DNA from: a virus | Reading direction: 5' to 3' (one strand) | DNA: 38,566 bases | Virus record (IMG/VR): IMGVR_UViG_3300011116_000739 | Location: 1 to 38,566 of that record | Shown here: one piece after another, positions 30,277 to 36,109 of the stretch | Layout: each line of letters opens with the position of its first letter | Numbering within the stretch: position 1 is the first letter of the stretch | Notes under the pieces: generated by a model | What the model saw: only the letters and a program-made list of their open reading frames with translations | The model's database searches: none | What the model was told of the DNA's origin: nothing | Position numbers and translations under genes: made by a program

Positions 30277-30413
30277 GAAAGAGTGGCGGAATAGGGGGTG
30301 CAAAGCAACTCCTTTGGTAGACGCAAGATTAGGTAAACTTGGATGTATCAATCCCTCTATTAATCTTATCTGATGATACTTATGGATTGCTGGTTCAAAT
30401 CCAGCCTCTTTCA
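30277..30413 (+). tRNA. tRNA-Leu-like gene with two hairpin insertions
   Basis: The ends are canonical: acceptor GAAAGAG/CTCTTTC (30277-30283/30406-30412), discriminator A, and T arm GCTGG-TTCAAAT-CCAGC (30389-30405). The D stem GCG/CGC (30286-30288/30322-30324) is that of tRNA-Leu, and its loop reads GAAT then TGGTAGA once 22 bases (30293-30314) are removed, exactly the usual Leu loop. Those 22 bases form their own hairpin AGGGGGT/ACTCCTT. The anticodon stem AGATT/AATCT (30326-30330/30362-30366) holds a 31-base loop instead of 7, with a small GGAT/ATCC hairpin. A long variable region contains TATC/GATA (30367-30378), as in type II tRNAs. No 7-base anticodon loop is visible, so decoding is doubtful; it could be a degenerate gene, a precursor needing excision, or a tRNA mimic. 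Confidence 0.6.
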
Positions 30414-30416
30414 CAT

Positions 30417-30527
30417 ATAATTGTGACGAACAGACGAAAATAAATGTTAATTAATGAGCTAGATAGTTAATTAAATTTAGAAGTAGAAATATTGAAAAGA
30501 CTGATCATCTTTTCTCGTCACAATTAT
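30417..30527 (+). ncRNA. Three-way-junction RNA after the tRNA-like gene
   Basis: A perfect 13-bp stem ATAATTGTGACGA (30417-30429)/TCGTCACAATTAT (30515-30527) encloses two more hairpins, TTAATTAA/TTAATTAA (30447-30454/30467-30474) with a 12-base loop, and GAAAAGA-CTGATCA-TCTTTTC (30494-30514), which stacks directly against the closing stem. The single-stranded joint holds GACGAAAATAAAT. It ends 30 bases before the start of a small gene, so it may act as its leader or as an independent RNA processed away from the tRNA-like part. Confidence 0.6.
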
Positions 30528-30557
30528 TTAAATATTTGTGATTTAAATTTAAAAATT

Positions 30558-30689
30558 ATGAAAAAACCATCAACAACAGTTATTACATTCAAGCAATGGA
30601 AAATGGAACAATTTTATAGAGCATTTGCTAAAGCTCTTTTAAAAAGAATAGAGCTTTGGGCAAAAAGAAACATAGAATTGGAAAATTAA
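30558..30689 (+). CDS. 43-aa basic hypothetical protein
   Basis: ATG at 30558 is chosen, because the frame upstream of it overlaps the three-way-junction RNA. MKKPSTTVITFKQWKMEQFY then RAFAKALLKRIELWAKRNIE, an amphipathic, strongly basic helix. It lies between two RNA structures. An RNA-binding role is imaginable but not shown. Confidence 0.5.
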   Translation: MKKPSTTVITFKQWKMEQFYRAFAKALLKRIELWAKRNIELEN

Positions 30690-30694
30690 AAATT

Positions 30695-30771
30695 TGACTA
30701 GCCGTATATAGTCATTTGTCATAAAATAGGGTTAATAAGTGCAAAAAAAGGTAGATACGGCTACCTTTTTT
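30695..30771 (+). ncRNA. Two hairpins with complementary (kissing) loops; second is terminator-like
   Basis: Hairpin 1, TGACTA-GCCGTATA-TAGTCA (30695-30714), shows CCGTAT in its loop (30702-30707). Hairpin 2, AAAAAAGGTAG-ATACGG-CTACCTTTTTT (30744-30771), has exactly ATACGG as its loop (30755-30760). CCGTAT and ATACGG are perfect complements, and the match extends to AGCCGTAT/ATACGGCT if stems open. Hairpin 2 with its T-run also looks like an intrinsic terminator. The pair could thus be a kissing complex, or two alternative foldings that decide termination before the next gene (ATG 30779). It lies right after the 43-codon gene. Confidence 0.6.
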
Positions 30772-30778
30772 AAATTTT

Positions 30779-31045
30779 ATGACTACAGAACAAATTTTAC
30801 TACAAACATATTGGTTAAGTAAAGCATTAAATCATAATTTATTCTTTTTGAAGCAATATAAAAGTAAAATTAATGATAAAACTTTAATAGATAGTATTAA
30901 CCAATTAGCTGCTAAATCTTCTTATTATAATAAACAAATAGAAGATACATTAGGACAGCACATGAAAAAACAATTTCTTGAAGAACAAGAAGAATTTACT
31001 TATGAAATTTTAGAACATTTAGAAAAGAAATTAAATGAAAAATAG
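30779..31045 (+). CDS. Helical hypothetical protein (88 aa)
   Basis: 88 residues, nearly all helix (MTTEQILLQTYWLSKALNHN, LFFLKQYKSKINDKTLIDSI, EEQEEFTYEILEHLEKKLNE). The gene begins only 8 bases after the terminator-like hairpin, so the structure probably controls it. Its end overlaps a 23-codon ORF. No family recognised. Confidence 0.55.
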   Translation: MTTEQILLQTYWLSKALNHNLFFLKQYKSKINDKTLIDSINQLAAKSSYYNKQIEDTLGQHMKKQFLEEQEEFTYEILEHLEKKLNEK

Positions 31046-31106
31046 AATAGTAGATATCATTATATTTTTAATCTCCGCAATAATTGCGGTATTTATCCTA
31101 AATTAA
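31035..31106 (+). CDS. 23-aa transmembrane micropeptide
   Basis: ATG at 31035, TAA at 31104-31106, overlapping the upstream gene by 11 bases. MKNRIVDIIIFLISAIIAVF then ILN is one complete hydrophobic helix with a basic start, the plan of very small phage membrane peptides. The overlap and clean hydrophobic pattern support it, but a product this short needs proof. Confidence 0.4.
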   Translation: MKNRIVDIIIFLISAIIAVFILN

Positions 31107-31117
31107 CACCGCATAAT

Positions 31118-31765
31118 ATGAAACTAATTAAAATAACTAATGACCACTATGTAGTGGTAGATGATTCAGAGATTGAAAGTGGTGACTTTGTATATGTAGA
31201 TTGCTCTGAATTAGAAGTAAATGATATACGCAAAGTATGTGACTGCCATAACGAGCAATATTTTTTTAAAGGTGGTGGTCAAATACATGTTGATTACTGC
31301 AAGAAAATCACACACTCAACACAACCACTTGAAGTAAAAATAACTGATGAAGGTATTCATTTACCTGATTGGAGTAAGATTAAAGCATTATCTCCAAGAG
31401 TAGTAAAAGAACTGATTGGTGAGGTGGATGCGGAGAAGAAAGCAGAATACCACTACGAAATGATGTATCTGATGGAAAAGAATGACGATATTAAACCTTA
31501 TGTTATTAGAGATTACACAATAGGTTACAACCAAGCCCTTGAAGATAACAAAGAGAAGAAGTACACAGAGGAGGATATGATTAATGCATTTAGAGAAGGT
31601 ACAAATGCAGGTGCTTTACATGAAAGGCTTTCTAATTATGATAATGGTGATTATGAAAAAGCAGAACAATATTCTGAGCAATATGAAGAAAGTTTTATCC
31701 AATCCCTCCAACCTAAAAAAGAATGGGAAATTGAGGAAATTGAAGGAAAATTTAAATTAAAATAA
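31118..31765 (+). CDS. Hypothetical protein of an early-module family (215 aa)
   Basis: 215 residues. The front is strand-rich with metal-like residues (DDSEIESGDFVYVDCSELEV, VCDCHNEQYFFKGGGQIHVD), then PDWSKIKALSPRVVKELIGE, then a section with KKYTEEDMINAFREGTNAGA and ESFIQSLQPKKEWEIEEIEG. The YTEEDM...FREG and F..SLQP pieces recur in smaller form in the genes at 32530 and 33304, so these belong to one modular family spread through Bacteroidota phages (as I recall). Function not known. Confidence 0.6.
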   Translation: MKLIKITNDHYVVVDDSEIESGDFVYVDCSELEVNDIRKVCDCHNEQYFFKGGGQIHVDYCKKITHSTQPLEVKITDEGIHLPDWSKIKALSPRVVKELIGEVDAEKKAEYHYEMMYLMEKNDDIKPYVIRDYTIGYNQALEDNKEKKYTEEDMINAFREGTNAGALHERLSNYDNGDYEKAEQYSEQYEESFIQSLQPKKEWEIEEIEGKFKLK

Positions 31766-31766
31766 T

Positions 31767-32003
31767 ATGAACACATTAACAACAGCAGAAGAGTTATTTA
31801 TACAGTTAGGATTTATGCCTAAAGAAAATCAACTAGGATATGATATAAAAACAGCAATGGTTGAATTTGCTAAACTTCATGTTGAAGCAGCACTGAAAGC
31901 AGCAAGTGAAAATGTTTATGTAGAACTTGATGAACATAATATGGAACATATTGTGAATAAAGAATCAATTTTAAACAGTTATTCATTAGATAATATTAAA
32001 TAA
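31767..32003 (+). CDS. Hypothetical protein (78 aa)
   Basis: 78 residues, helical: TAEELFIQLGFMPKENQLGY, KTAMVEFAKLHVEAALKAAS, ENVYVELDEHNMEHIVNKES, ending ILNSYSLDNIK. I recall this EFAKLHVEAALKAAS...ILNSYPLENIK pattern as common in Flavobacterium and related phages, which supports a Bacteroidota host. Starts with the TAATATG-type junction used by many genes here. Role unknown. Confidence 0.55.
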   Translation: MNTLTTAEELFIQLGFMPKENQLGYDIKTAMVEFAKLHVEAALKAASENVYVELDEHNMEHIVNKESILNSYSLDNIK

Positions 32004-32004
32004 T

Positions 32005-32298
32005 ATGAAAAAACAATTATTAATCTTAGTAACAATGTTACTAACAATCAATGCATACTCTGCAAATAGAAAAATTACAGATGAATCGTTGATTAAACAC
32101 GAAGTAACACAAATGGCAAAAGGTTTAGATAGCACCAACATTCAATATGTTGTTTATACCCCAGATGACATTTACATATTTAATGAAAAGAAAGAACTCA
32201 TTTATATATGTGAAGATAAAGTATGGCTTTACTTTGTTTTGGGTGTTTTTTTTACAATTATTGCTGTTTCTATTGTTGTAGCAATATCGTTAGCATAA
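32005..32298 (+). CDS. Exported protein with C-terminal membrane anchor (97 aa)
   Basis: 97 residues. A signal peptide MKKQLLILVTMLLTINAYSA (likely cleaved after YSA), a hydrophilic section (NRKITDESLIKHEVTQMAKG, IQYVVYTPDDIYIFNEKKEL), and a C-terminal transmembrane helix (VLGVFFTIIAVSIVVAISLA). This puts its middle in the periplasm. It could be an exclusion or envelope-modifying protein; no motif. Confidence 0.55.
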   Translation: MKKQLLILVTMLLTINAYSANRKITDESLIKHEVTQMAKGLDSTNIQYVVYTPDDIYIFNEKKELIYICEDKVWLYFVLGVFFTIIAVSIVVAISLA

Positions 32299-32299
32299 T

Positions 32300-32413
32300 A
32301 TGAACAATAACACAATTTGGATTCATGTAGAAACTAAAGTTCTAATGACCCAACACGATTACAACCATTTATCAACACAACAAAAAAGTAAAATGATTAA
32401 ATATGAGCAATAA
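32300..32413 (+). CDS. 37-aa hypothetical protein
   Basis: ATG at 32300, TAA at 32411-32413: MNNNTIWIHVETKVLMTQHD then YNHLSTQQKSKMIKYEQ. It begins just past the previous stop and overlaps the next start by 11 bases, tight packing that supports it. No function recognised. Confidence 0.45.
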   Translation: MNNNTIWIHVETKVLMTQHDYNHLSTQQKSKMIKYEQ

Positions 32414-32525
32414 TGAAGATAAATCTTGGTTAATACTACCTATGTTAGCATTTTCTAAAAACTCAGATGGTTCTAAAGAAATAATATTTGGGTGGTTAAA
32501 TTGTACTATTACATTTAAATTTTAA
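32403..32525 (+). CDS. 40-aa hypothetical protein
   Basis: ATG at 32403, TAA at 32523-32525: MSNNEDKSWLILPMLAFSKN then SDGSKEIIFGWLNCTITFKF. Mixed hydrophobic strands, no motif. It ends four bases before the next start. Confidence 0.4.
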   Translation: MSNNEDKSWLILPMLAFSKNSDGSKEIIFGWLNCTITFKF

Positions 32526-32529
32526 AAGA

Positions 32530-32859
32530 ATGAGTACTAAACTATACACAGAAGAGCAAGTATACGATGCAATAAGTAAAGCATTTAGATACAAATCAAA
32601 TATAGAGATATTAAACTCACTAACACCAATTGAATTACCAACGGATGCAATATGTGTAAATTGTGATGAACAAAAACCTATTCATAGTATTTGTATGGAT
32701 TGCATCATTAAAATAGGTAAACAAAATATTGAACTACCAACGGATGAGGAGATTGAAAGAGAACTTGAATCTCATGAACATATGACATTGGAATTAGAAG
32801 CAGGTTTTAGAGCAGGTGCAAGTTATGTAATCTACAAAATACAAGGAGGTAACAAATGA
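32530..32859 (+). CDS. Small Cys-motif protein of the YTEEEV family (109 aa)
   Basis: 109 residues. It begins STKLYTEEQVYDAISKAFRY and continues EILNSLTPIELPTDAICVNC, then CVNCDEQKPIHSICMDC with two CxxC pairs that form a plausible zinc knuckle, and PTDEEIERELESHEHMTLEL. Its end YVIYKIQGGNK is written by the Shine-Dalgarno box of the next gene. It shares the N-terminal LYTEE(Q/E)V with the 33304 gene and the 31118 protein. Confidence 0.55.
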   Translation: MSTKLYTEEQVYDAISKAFRYKSNIEILNSLTPIELPTDAICVNCDEQKPIHSICMDCIIKIGKQNIELPTDEEIERELESHEHMTLELEAGFRAGASYVIYKIQGGNK

Positions 32860-33089
32860 GCAACAATAAAAAAACTCTTGAATGGTTCACACAAAGGATT
32901 GGTAAAAAAGTATATCGCAAGCACAACTTTTGTAAGTGTAGCGGATGTTTGAATGTGTGGGAAAATGGATTGATTATCATAGATGAAATGCATGCCGATT
33001 ATCTTTTTGCGTGTGAATCTGAAATGAATTTAAATTATATTGACAAGGAGGTAACAAATGATAATTCAAACAACAATACATGTTTATAA
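32856..33089 (+). CDS. Small Cys-containing protein (77 aa)
   Basis: 77 residues: KKTLEWFTQRIGKKVYRKHN, FCKCSGCLNVWENGLIIIDE, MHADYLFACESEMNLNYIDK. The CKCSGC...C pattern could bind a metal. Its ATG overlaps the previous stop, and a strong Shine-Dalgarno AAGGAGGTAACAA precedes it, the first of six such boxes. The last residues VTNDNSNNNTCL overlap the next gene's start region. Confidence 0.55.
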   Translation: MSNNKKTLEWFTQRIGKKVYRKHNFCKCSGCLNVWENGLIIIDEMHADYLFACESEMNLNYIDKEVTNDNSNNNTCL

Positions 33090-33300
33090 TTCGGAGTATG
33101 AAGATATGGGTATTGAATTATTAATGCCAGTTAAATTATCCGTAGACTCCAATGAAATATGTGCAGTTAGAGAGCATATTGAAAAAAATGAAACTGAACC
33201 ACACCCAGAAAAATGTACAATCTATCTTAAATCAGGAGAAAACTTTGTAGTATTTAATAGCTATGATTATATTTTAGACCAATTAAAAGGAAGGAGGTAA
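33058..33300 (+). CDS. Hypothetical protein (80 aa)
   Basis: 80 residues, strand-rich (IIQTTIHVYNSEYEDMGIEL, LMPVKLSVDSNEICAVREHI, KCTIYLKSGENFVVFNSYDY). Preceded by the second copy of AAGGAGGTAACAAATG (33045-33060). Function unknown; possibly a compact beta barrel. Confidence 0.55.
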   Translation: MIIQTTIHVYNSEYEDMGIELLMPVKLSVDSNEICAVREHIEKNETEPHPEKCTIYLKSGENFVVFNSYDYILDQLKGRR

Positions 33301-33303
33301 CAA

Positions 33304-33516
33304 ATGAAACTATATACCGAAGAAGAAGTATTAAATTTTACTAAATACATACTATCTAAAAAAATTACAATAGCAAGAAGTAGTTCAGATTTAGAAGAAT
33401 ATTTACCTAAAGAATTTCAACTTTTATCAGGTGAATTAATGAAAAACGGTAAAGAATTAATATCACAATGGTTAGAACAATCAATACAAGGAGGTAACAA
33501 TGAAAAAATCAACTAA
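33304..33516 (+). CDS. Small YTEEEV-family protein (70 aa)
   Basis: 70 residues: MKLYTEEEVLNFTKYILSKK, DLEEYLPKEFQLLSGELMKN, LISQWLEQSIQGGNNEKIN. It is like a shortened form of the 32530 protein, without the Cys motif. Third copy of the Shine-Dalgarno cassette (33291-33306) lies before it, and its own C-terminus IQGGNN is read from the fourth copy. Confidence 0.55.
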   Translation: MKLYTEEEVLNFTKYILSKKITIARSSSDLEEYLPKEFQLLSGELMKNGKELISQWLEQSIQGGNNEKIN

Positions 33517-33688
33517 ACTTTACATAATGTTTGCATTTACAGTTGTTATGTCATTATTAATACCAATGTTTACAAAATGGTATGAAGCAAAAATAGGAGT
33601 TTATCCAACAGGATTTGTATTTATAATTATCATAGGTGGATATATATCTTATTTGGCAACATTTACAGACAATTTTAAAAAGTTTTAG
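33500..33688 (+). CDS. Two-helix membrane protein (62 aa)
   Basis: 62 residues with hydrophobic segments TKLYIMFAFTVVMSLLIPMF and GVYPTGFVFIIIIGGYISYL and short charged ends (MKKS, DNFKKF). Fourth cassette AAGGAGGTAACAATG (33488-33502) provides its start. TAG stop. Function unknown. Confidence 0.55.
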   Translation: MKKSTKLYIMFAFTVVMSLLIPMFTKWYEAKIGVYPTGFVFIIIIGGYISYLATFTDNFKKF

Positions 33689-33697
33689 GAGGTAACA

Positions 33698-33964
33698 ATG
33701 GACAATAATTGGAAATTAGAAAAAATTGAAATTGAATTTAAAAAAGGTTATTCATTTAACAATACAATTGATAGATACGAAGGTCAAATTAAATTTACAA
33801 ATGGAGATAGAGAATCATTTGAGTTTAATATTGACCAAGTAAAATCAAATCAATACATTCAAATCATAGCACCTGAGATTGTTAGAACTGCTGAAATACT
33901 TAGTGATAAATTAATTAATTCATTAGGACTTGATAAAATAGGAGGTAACAATGGCACAAAGTAG
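33698..33964 (+). CDS. Hypothetical protein (88 aa)
   Basis: 88 residues: MDNNWKLEKIEIEFKKGYSF, DRYEGQIKFTNGDRESFEFN, then helix QIIAPEIVRTAEILSDKLIN. Fifth cassette AGGAGGTAACAATG (33687-33700) precedes it, and its tail IGGNNGTK is encoded by the sixth cassette. No domain recognised. Confidence 0.55.
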   Translation: MDNNWKLEKIEIEFKKGYSFNNTIDRYEGQIKFTNGDRESFEFNIDQVKSNQYIQIIAPEIVRTAEILSDKLINSLGLDKIGGNNGTK

Positions 33965-34223
33965 TATTGAATGGTTAGTTAATCAATTAAAAATTTCAAC
34001 ATATTGGAATACATTAATTGCTGAATTAGAATTTATGGATTTGGAAATTGATGACATAATTGAACAAGCCAAAGAAATGCACAAGCAAGAATCAATTGCA
34101 GCACAGATGGATATGTTTCATTTTTTGAATAATCTACCAGTTGGCATGCAGTATTTAAATAAGAGAGAAAATGCAGAAAAGATTGCAGAAATTTATTACA
34201 ACGAAACATTTAAAAATAAATAA
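33951..34223 (+). CDS. Hypothetical helical protein (90 aa)
   Basis: 90 residues, helical (SIEWLVNQLKISTYWNTLIA, DIIEQAKEMHKQESIAAQMD, YLNKRENAEKIAEIYYNETF). It has the sixth and last Shine-Dalgarno cassette (33940-33953); the next gene returns to the plain TAATTATG junction. No function recognised. Confidence 0.55.
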   Translation: MAQSSIEWLVNQLKISTYWNTLIAELEFMDLEIDDIIEQAKEMHKQESIAAQMDMFHFLNNLPVGMQYLNKRENAEKIAEIYYNETFKNK

Positions 34224-34225
34224 TT

Positions 34226-34483
34226 ATGAAATTTGAAATAGACTTTAATCATTTTGATGATTTAAACAACACTGAAGAATTTTTTAAATCTATTGGTGCT
34301 AAATGGGTAGATACAACAATGCCTGAAACTAGTTATTATGAAATAGAATTAAATACCTTTGAAGAATTAGCTGAATTAATGAAAAAAATAAACCAAAAGT
34401 TAGCTGGGAATAATTTTAAATATTCAGCAATTATGAATTTTGAAGCAGGAAGAGGTACAATTTATTTAGACGATGACTGTTAA
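34226..34483 (+). CDS. Hypothetical acidic protein (85 aa)
   Basis: 85 residues with aromatic/acidic content (MKFEIDFNHFDDLNNTEEFF, TMPETSYYEIELNTFEELAE, AIMNFEAGRGTIYLDDDC). An alpha/beta fold is likely. Function unknown. TAA stop precedes the next ATG by 4 bases. Confidence 0.55.
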   Translation: MKFEIDFNHFDDLNNTEEFFKSIGAKWVDTTMPETSYYEIELNTFEELAELMKKINQKLAGNNFKYSAIMNFEAGRGTIYLDDDC

Positions 34484-34487
34484 TATT

Positions 34488-34925
34488 ATGAAACAAGAAT
34501 TTATATTTTATAAAGAAGCATTAGCTCTTAAAGAGTTAGGCTTTGATGAGCCTTGTTTTACTTTTTATCCTAAAGATGATAAAATAGGATTTAATGGTAA
34601 ATATCACACAATCAAAGAAGGTTACAAAAACTCCACGGTTAATGATATTTGGATAAAAAAATACAACAAAGATTTTAAATGTGTAACAGCACCAACATAT
34701 TCTCAAGCATTTAGATGGTTTAGAGAAAAGTATAAACTACAACATTTAATATGGTCTGGTAAAATAACAAAAGTATTTTATGGTTATGATATACTTCATA
34801 TTGATAAACAAAAATATATAATCAATAACTCTGAAAATGGTGGTGGAGATTGTAATTGTAAAACCTATGAAGAAGCAGAACTTGCTTGTCTTAGAAAACT
34901 AATTGAAATTGTTAAACAAAAATAA
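34488..34925 (+). CDS. Hypothetical protein (145 aa)
   Basis: Start chosen at ATG 34488 (MKQEFIFYKEALALKELGFD); an ATG five codons before overlaps the previous gene's stop. The product has LALKELGFDEPCFTFYPKDD, TAPTYSQAFRWFREKYKLQH, and YEEAELACLRKLIEIVKQK. The pattern of YxQA..WFREKY.L and EAE.ACL.KLIEI is familiar from Bacteroidota phage and plasmid proteins of unknown function. It is followed immediately by the dCTP-deaminase-like gene. Confidence 0.6.
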   Translation: MKQEFIFYKEALALKELGFDEPCFTFYPKDDKIGFNGKYHTIKEGYKNSTVNDIWIKKYNKDFKCVTAPTYSQAFRWFREKYKLQHLIWSGKITKVFYGYDILHIDKQKYIINNSENGGGDCNCKTYEEAELACLRKLIEIVKQK

Positions 34926-34926
34926 T

Positions 34927-35481
34927 ATGATATTATCAGACAGTAAAATTTTAGAAGAAATGGAAAATGGAAATATTATTATATCTCCATTTGACGAAAA
35001 GTATTTAAATCCTGTATCAGTGGATTTAACATTAGCTCCTCAAATGAAAACTTATACAGAATATAAGTTAGATGTTAGAGAAGATAATAAATGGGCTGAA
35101 ATTAATATTCCTGAAAGTGGATTTCTATTAACTCCTAACAAAGTATATTTATATGCTTGCAATGAAAGAATTGGAGTTAAAGGTAACATTAGAGCTAAAG
35201 TTGAAGGTAAATCTTCTTTAGGTAGATTAGGATTATTTATTCATGTTACAGCAGGATTTATTGATCCAGGATTTGAAGGTAGTTTAGTATTAGAATTAGT
35301 TGCTACACAACCAATTGTTGTTTATCCTAACATGAAGATTTGCCAAGTTGAATTTGCTAGAGTTGAAGGTAACATTAACGAACCTTACAATAAAAAGATA
35401 GGTAGCAAATACATGAATCAACAAGGTGTTCAAGCTTCTTTAATGCATAAAAACTTTGATGAGCACGGTAACAATAAATGA
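34927..35481 (+). CDS. dcd: dCTP deaminase / dUTPase-family protein
   Basis: Start taken at ATG 34927 (MILSDSKILEEMENGNIIIS), after the TAATATG junction; an earlier alternative overlaps the upstream gene. 184 residues match the Dcd layout: front helix ILEEMENG, PVSVDLTLAPQM, GKSSLGRLGLFIHVTAGFID with the trimer-core Ser-Ser and Arg, then PGFEGSLVLELVA and MKICQVEFARVEG. In dCTP deaminases the Glu in LELV and the HVTAG.IDPGF.G stretch shape the active site. The enzyme provides dUMP/dUTP for phage nucleotide supply, or helps keep dUTP low if bifunctional. Confidence 0.85.
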   Translation: MILSDSKILEEMENGNIIISPFDEKYLNPVSVDLTLAPQMKTYTEYKLDVREDNKWAEINIPESGFLLTPNKVYLYACNERIGVKGNIRAKVEGKSSLGRLGLFIHVTAGFIDPGFEGSLVLELVATQPIVVYPNMKICQVEFARVEGNINEPYNKKIGSKYMNQQGVQASLMHKNFDEHGNNK

Positions 35482-35653
35482 GGATAAAATTTCTAGAATA
35501 GAAATTATTAACCATGCTACTAACAGTCATCATATAGGTAGATTATTATCTGTTCATAAAGAGATAGATTTTGACAGCATAGAAATATCTATACAAGATG
35601 GTGGTAGAACATTAAAAATATTTTTAGATAGTCCACGTCCTGAAATAAAATAA
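35459..35653 (+). CDS. Small hypothetical protein (64 aa)
   Basis: Start at ATG 35459 (MSTVTINEDKISRIEIINHA), within the last codons of the dCTP deaminase gene. The rest, THHIGRLLSVHKEIDFDSIE-like (SHHIGRLLSVHKEIDFDSIE) and SIQDGGRTLKIFLDSPRPEI, is strand-rich. No function recognised. Confidence 0.5.
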   Translation: MSTVTINEDKISRIEIINHATNSHHIGRLLSVHKEIDFDSIEISIQDGGRTLKIFLDSPRPEIK

Positions 35654-35654
35654 T

Positions 35655-35870
35655 ATGAGATGCCATTGTTGTAAAACTAATTACCCTTTATTCATGTTTC
35701 ATAATAACAAAATGAAATACAAAATACCTGCATGGAAAGGTAAGATGTTTTGTTGTAGGATATGTATATTTAGACAATCTAAAGACTACGTTGTAAGACA
35801 TAGAGAAGGTAAGTTTAAAATAGTAAAATTAACATTTGTTGAACGAATTAAAGAATTTTTTAAACCATGA
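35655..35870 (+). CDS. Zinc-ribbon-like basic protein (71 aa)
   Basis: 71 residues. Two Cys groups, MRCHCCKTN at the start and KMFCCRICIF at about 30-40, make a likely zinc ribbon. The rest is strongly basic (FRQSKDYVVRHREGKFKIVK, ERIKEFFKP). A DNA- or RNA-binding protein is plausible. It overlaps the next gene by 4 bases (ATGA). Confidence 0.55.
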   Translation: MRCHCCKTNYPLFMFHNNKMKYKIPAWKGKMFCCRICIFRQSKDYVVRHREGKFKIVKLTFVERIKEFFKP

Positions 35871-36109
35871 TTACAGAAGAAAGAATAGTTGAAGTAATTG
35901 ATTATTTTCAATCAGAAGATGTACCTGTTAAACTACATAATTTTTTCAGTATTGCTATAGACAAAACTGAAACTAGGTGTTTAATGGATTATAACCATGT
36001 TGTAGTTAAAAGTCTTAAAAATGATACGAACTATGTTTTAACCATTAGAGACAACGGTTTTCTTGAAGCAAAAAACAAAGACAATAACATTGTAATAGTA
36101 TTAACATGA
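35867..36109 (+). CDS. Hypothetical protein (80 aa)
   Basis: 80 residues: MITEERIVEVIDYFQSEDVP, VKLHNFFSIAIDKTETRCLM, FLEAKNKDNNIVIVLT. Alpha/beta with no motif. Its TGA overlaps the ATG of the split helicase gene (36106), so the two are translated together. Confidence 0.55.
   Translation: MITEERIVEVIDYFQSEDVPVKLHNFFSIAIDKTETRCLMDYNHVVVKSLKNDTNYVLTIRDNGFLEAKNKDNNIVIVLT

Larger units (their letters stand above)
32843..33953 (+). repeat. Six near-identical Shine-Dalgarno/start cassettes
   Basis: AAGGAGGTAACAAATG or AGGAGGTAACAATG occurs at 32843, 33045, 33291, 33488, 33687 and 33940, each ending in the ATG of a gene (32856, 33058, 33304, 33500, 33698, 33951). The 10-base core AGGAGGTAAC is identical in all six. 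It is kept whichever frame the upstream gene uses it in, so selection or copying acts on the DNA, not on the upstream peptide. Other genes in the window use A/T-rich leaders such as TAATATG with no such box. Confidence 0.8.

Noticed and set aside
29916-30414. Minus-strand ORFs of 136 and 82 codons
   Set aside because: They lie antisense to a region full of compensating helices and a tRNA-like gene. Their products are low in coding character and oppose the direction of all nearby genes.
30417-30527. Hammerhead ribozyme
   Set aside because: The loop reads CTGATCA rather than CTGATGA and the GAAA position does not fit the three-stem order.
32843-33953. CRISPR-like or minisatellite array
   Set aside because: The six repeats are 14-16 bases, 200 bases apart and each ends in a start codon. 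They are translation start cassettes, not CRISPR repeats.
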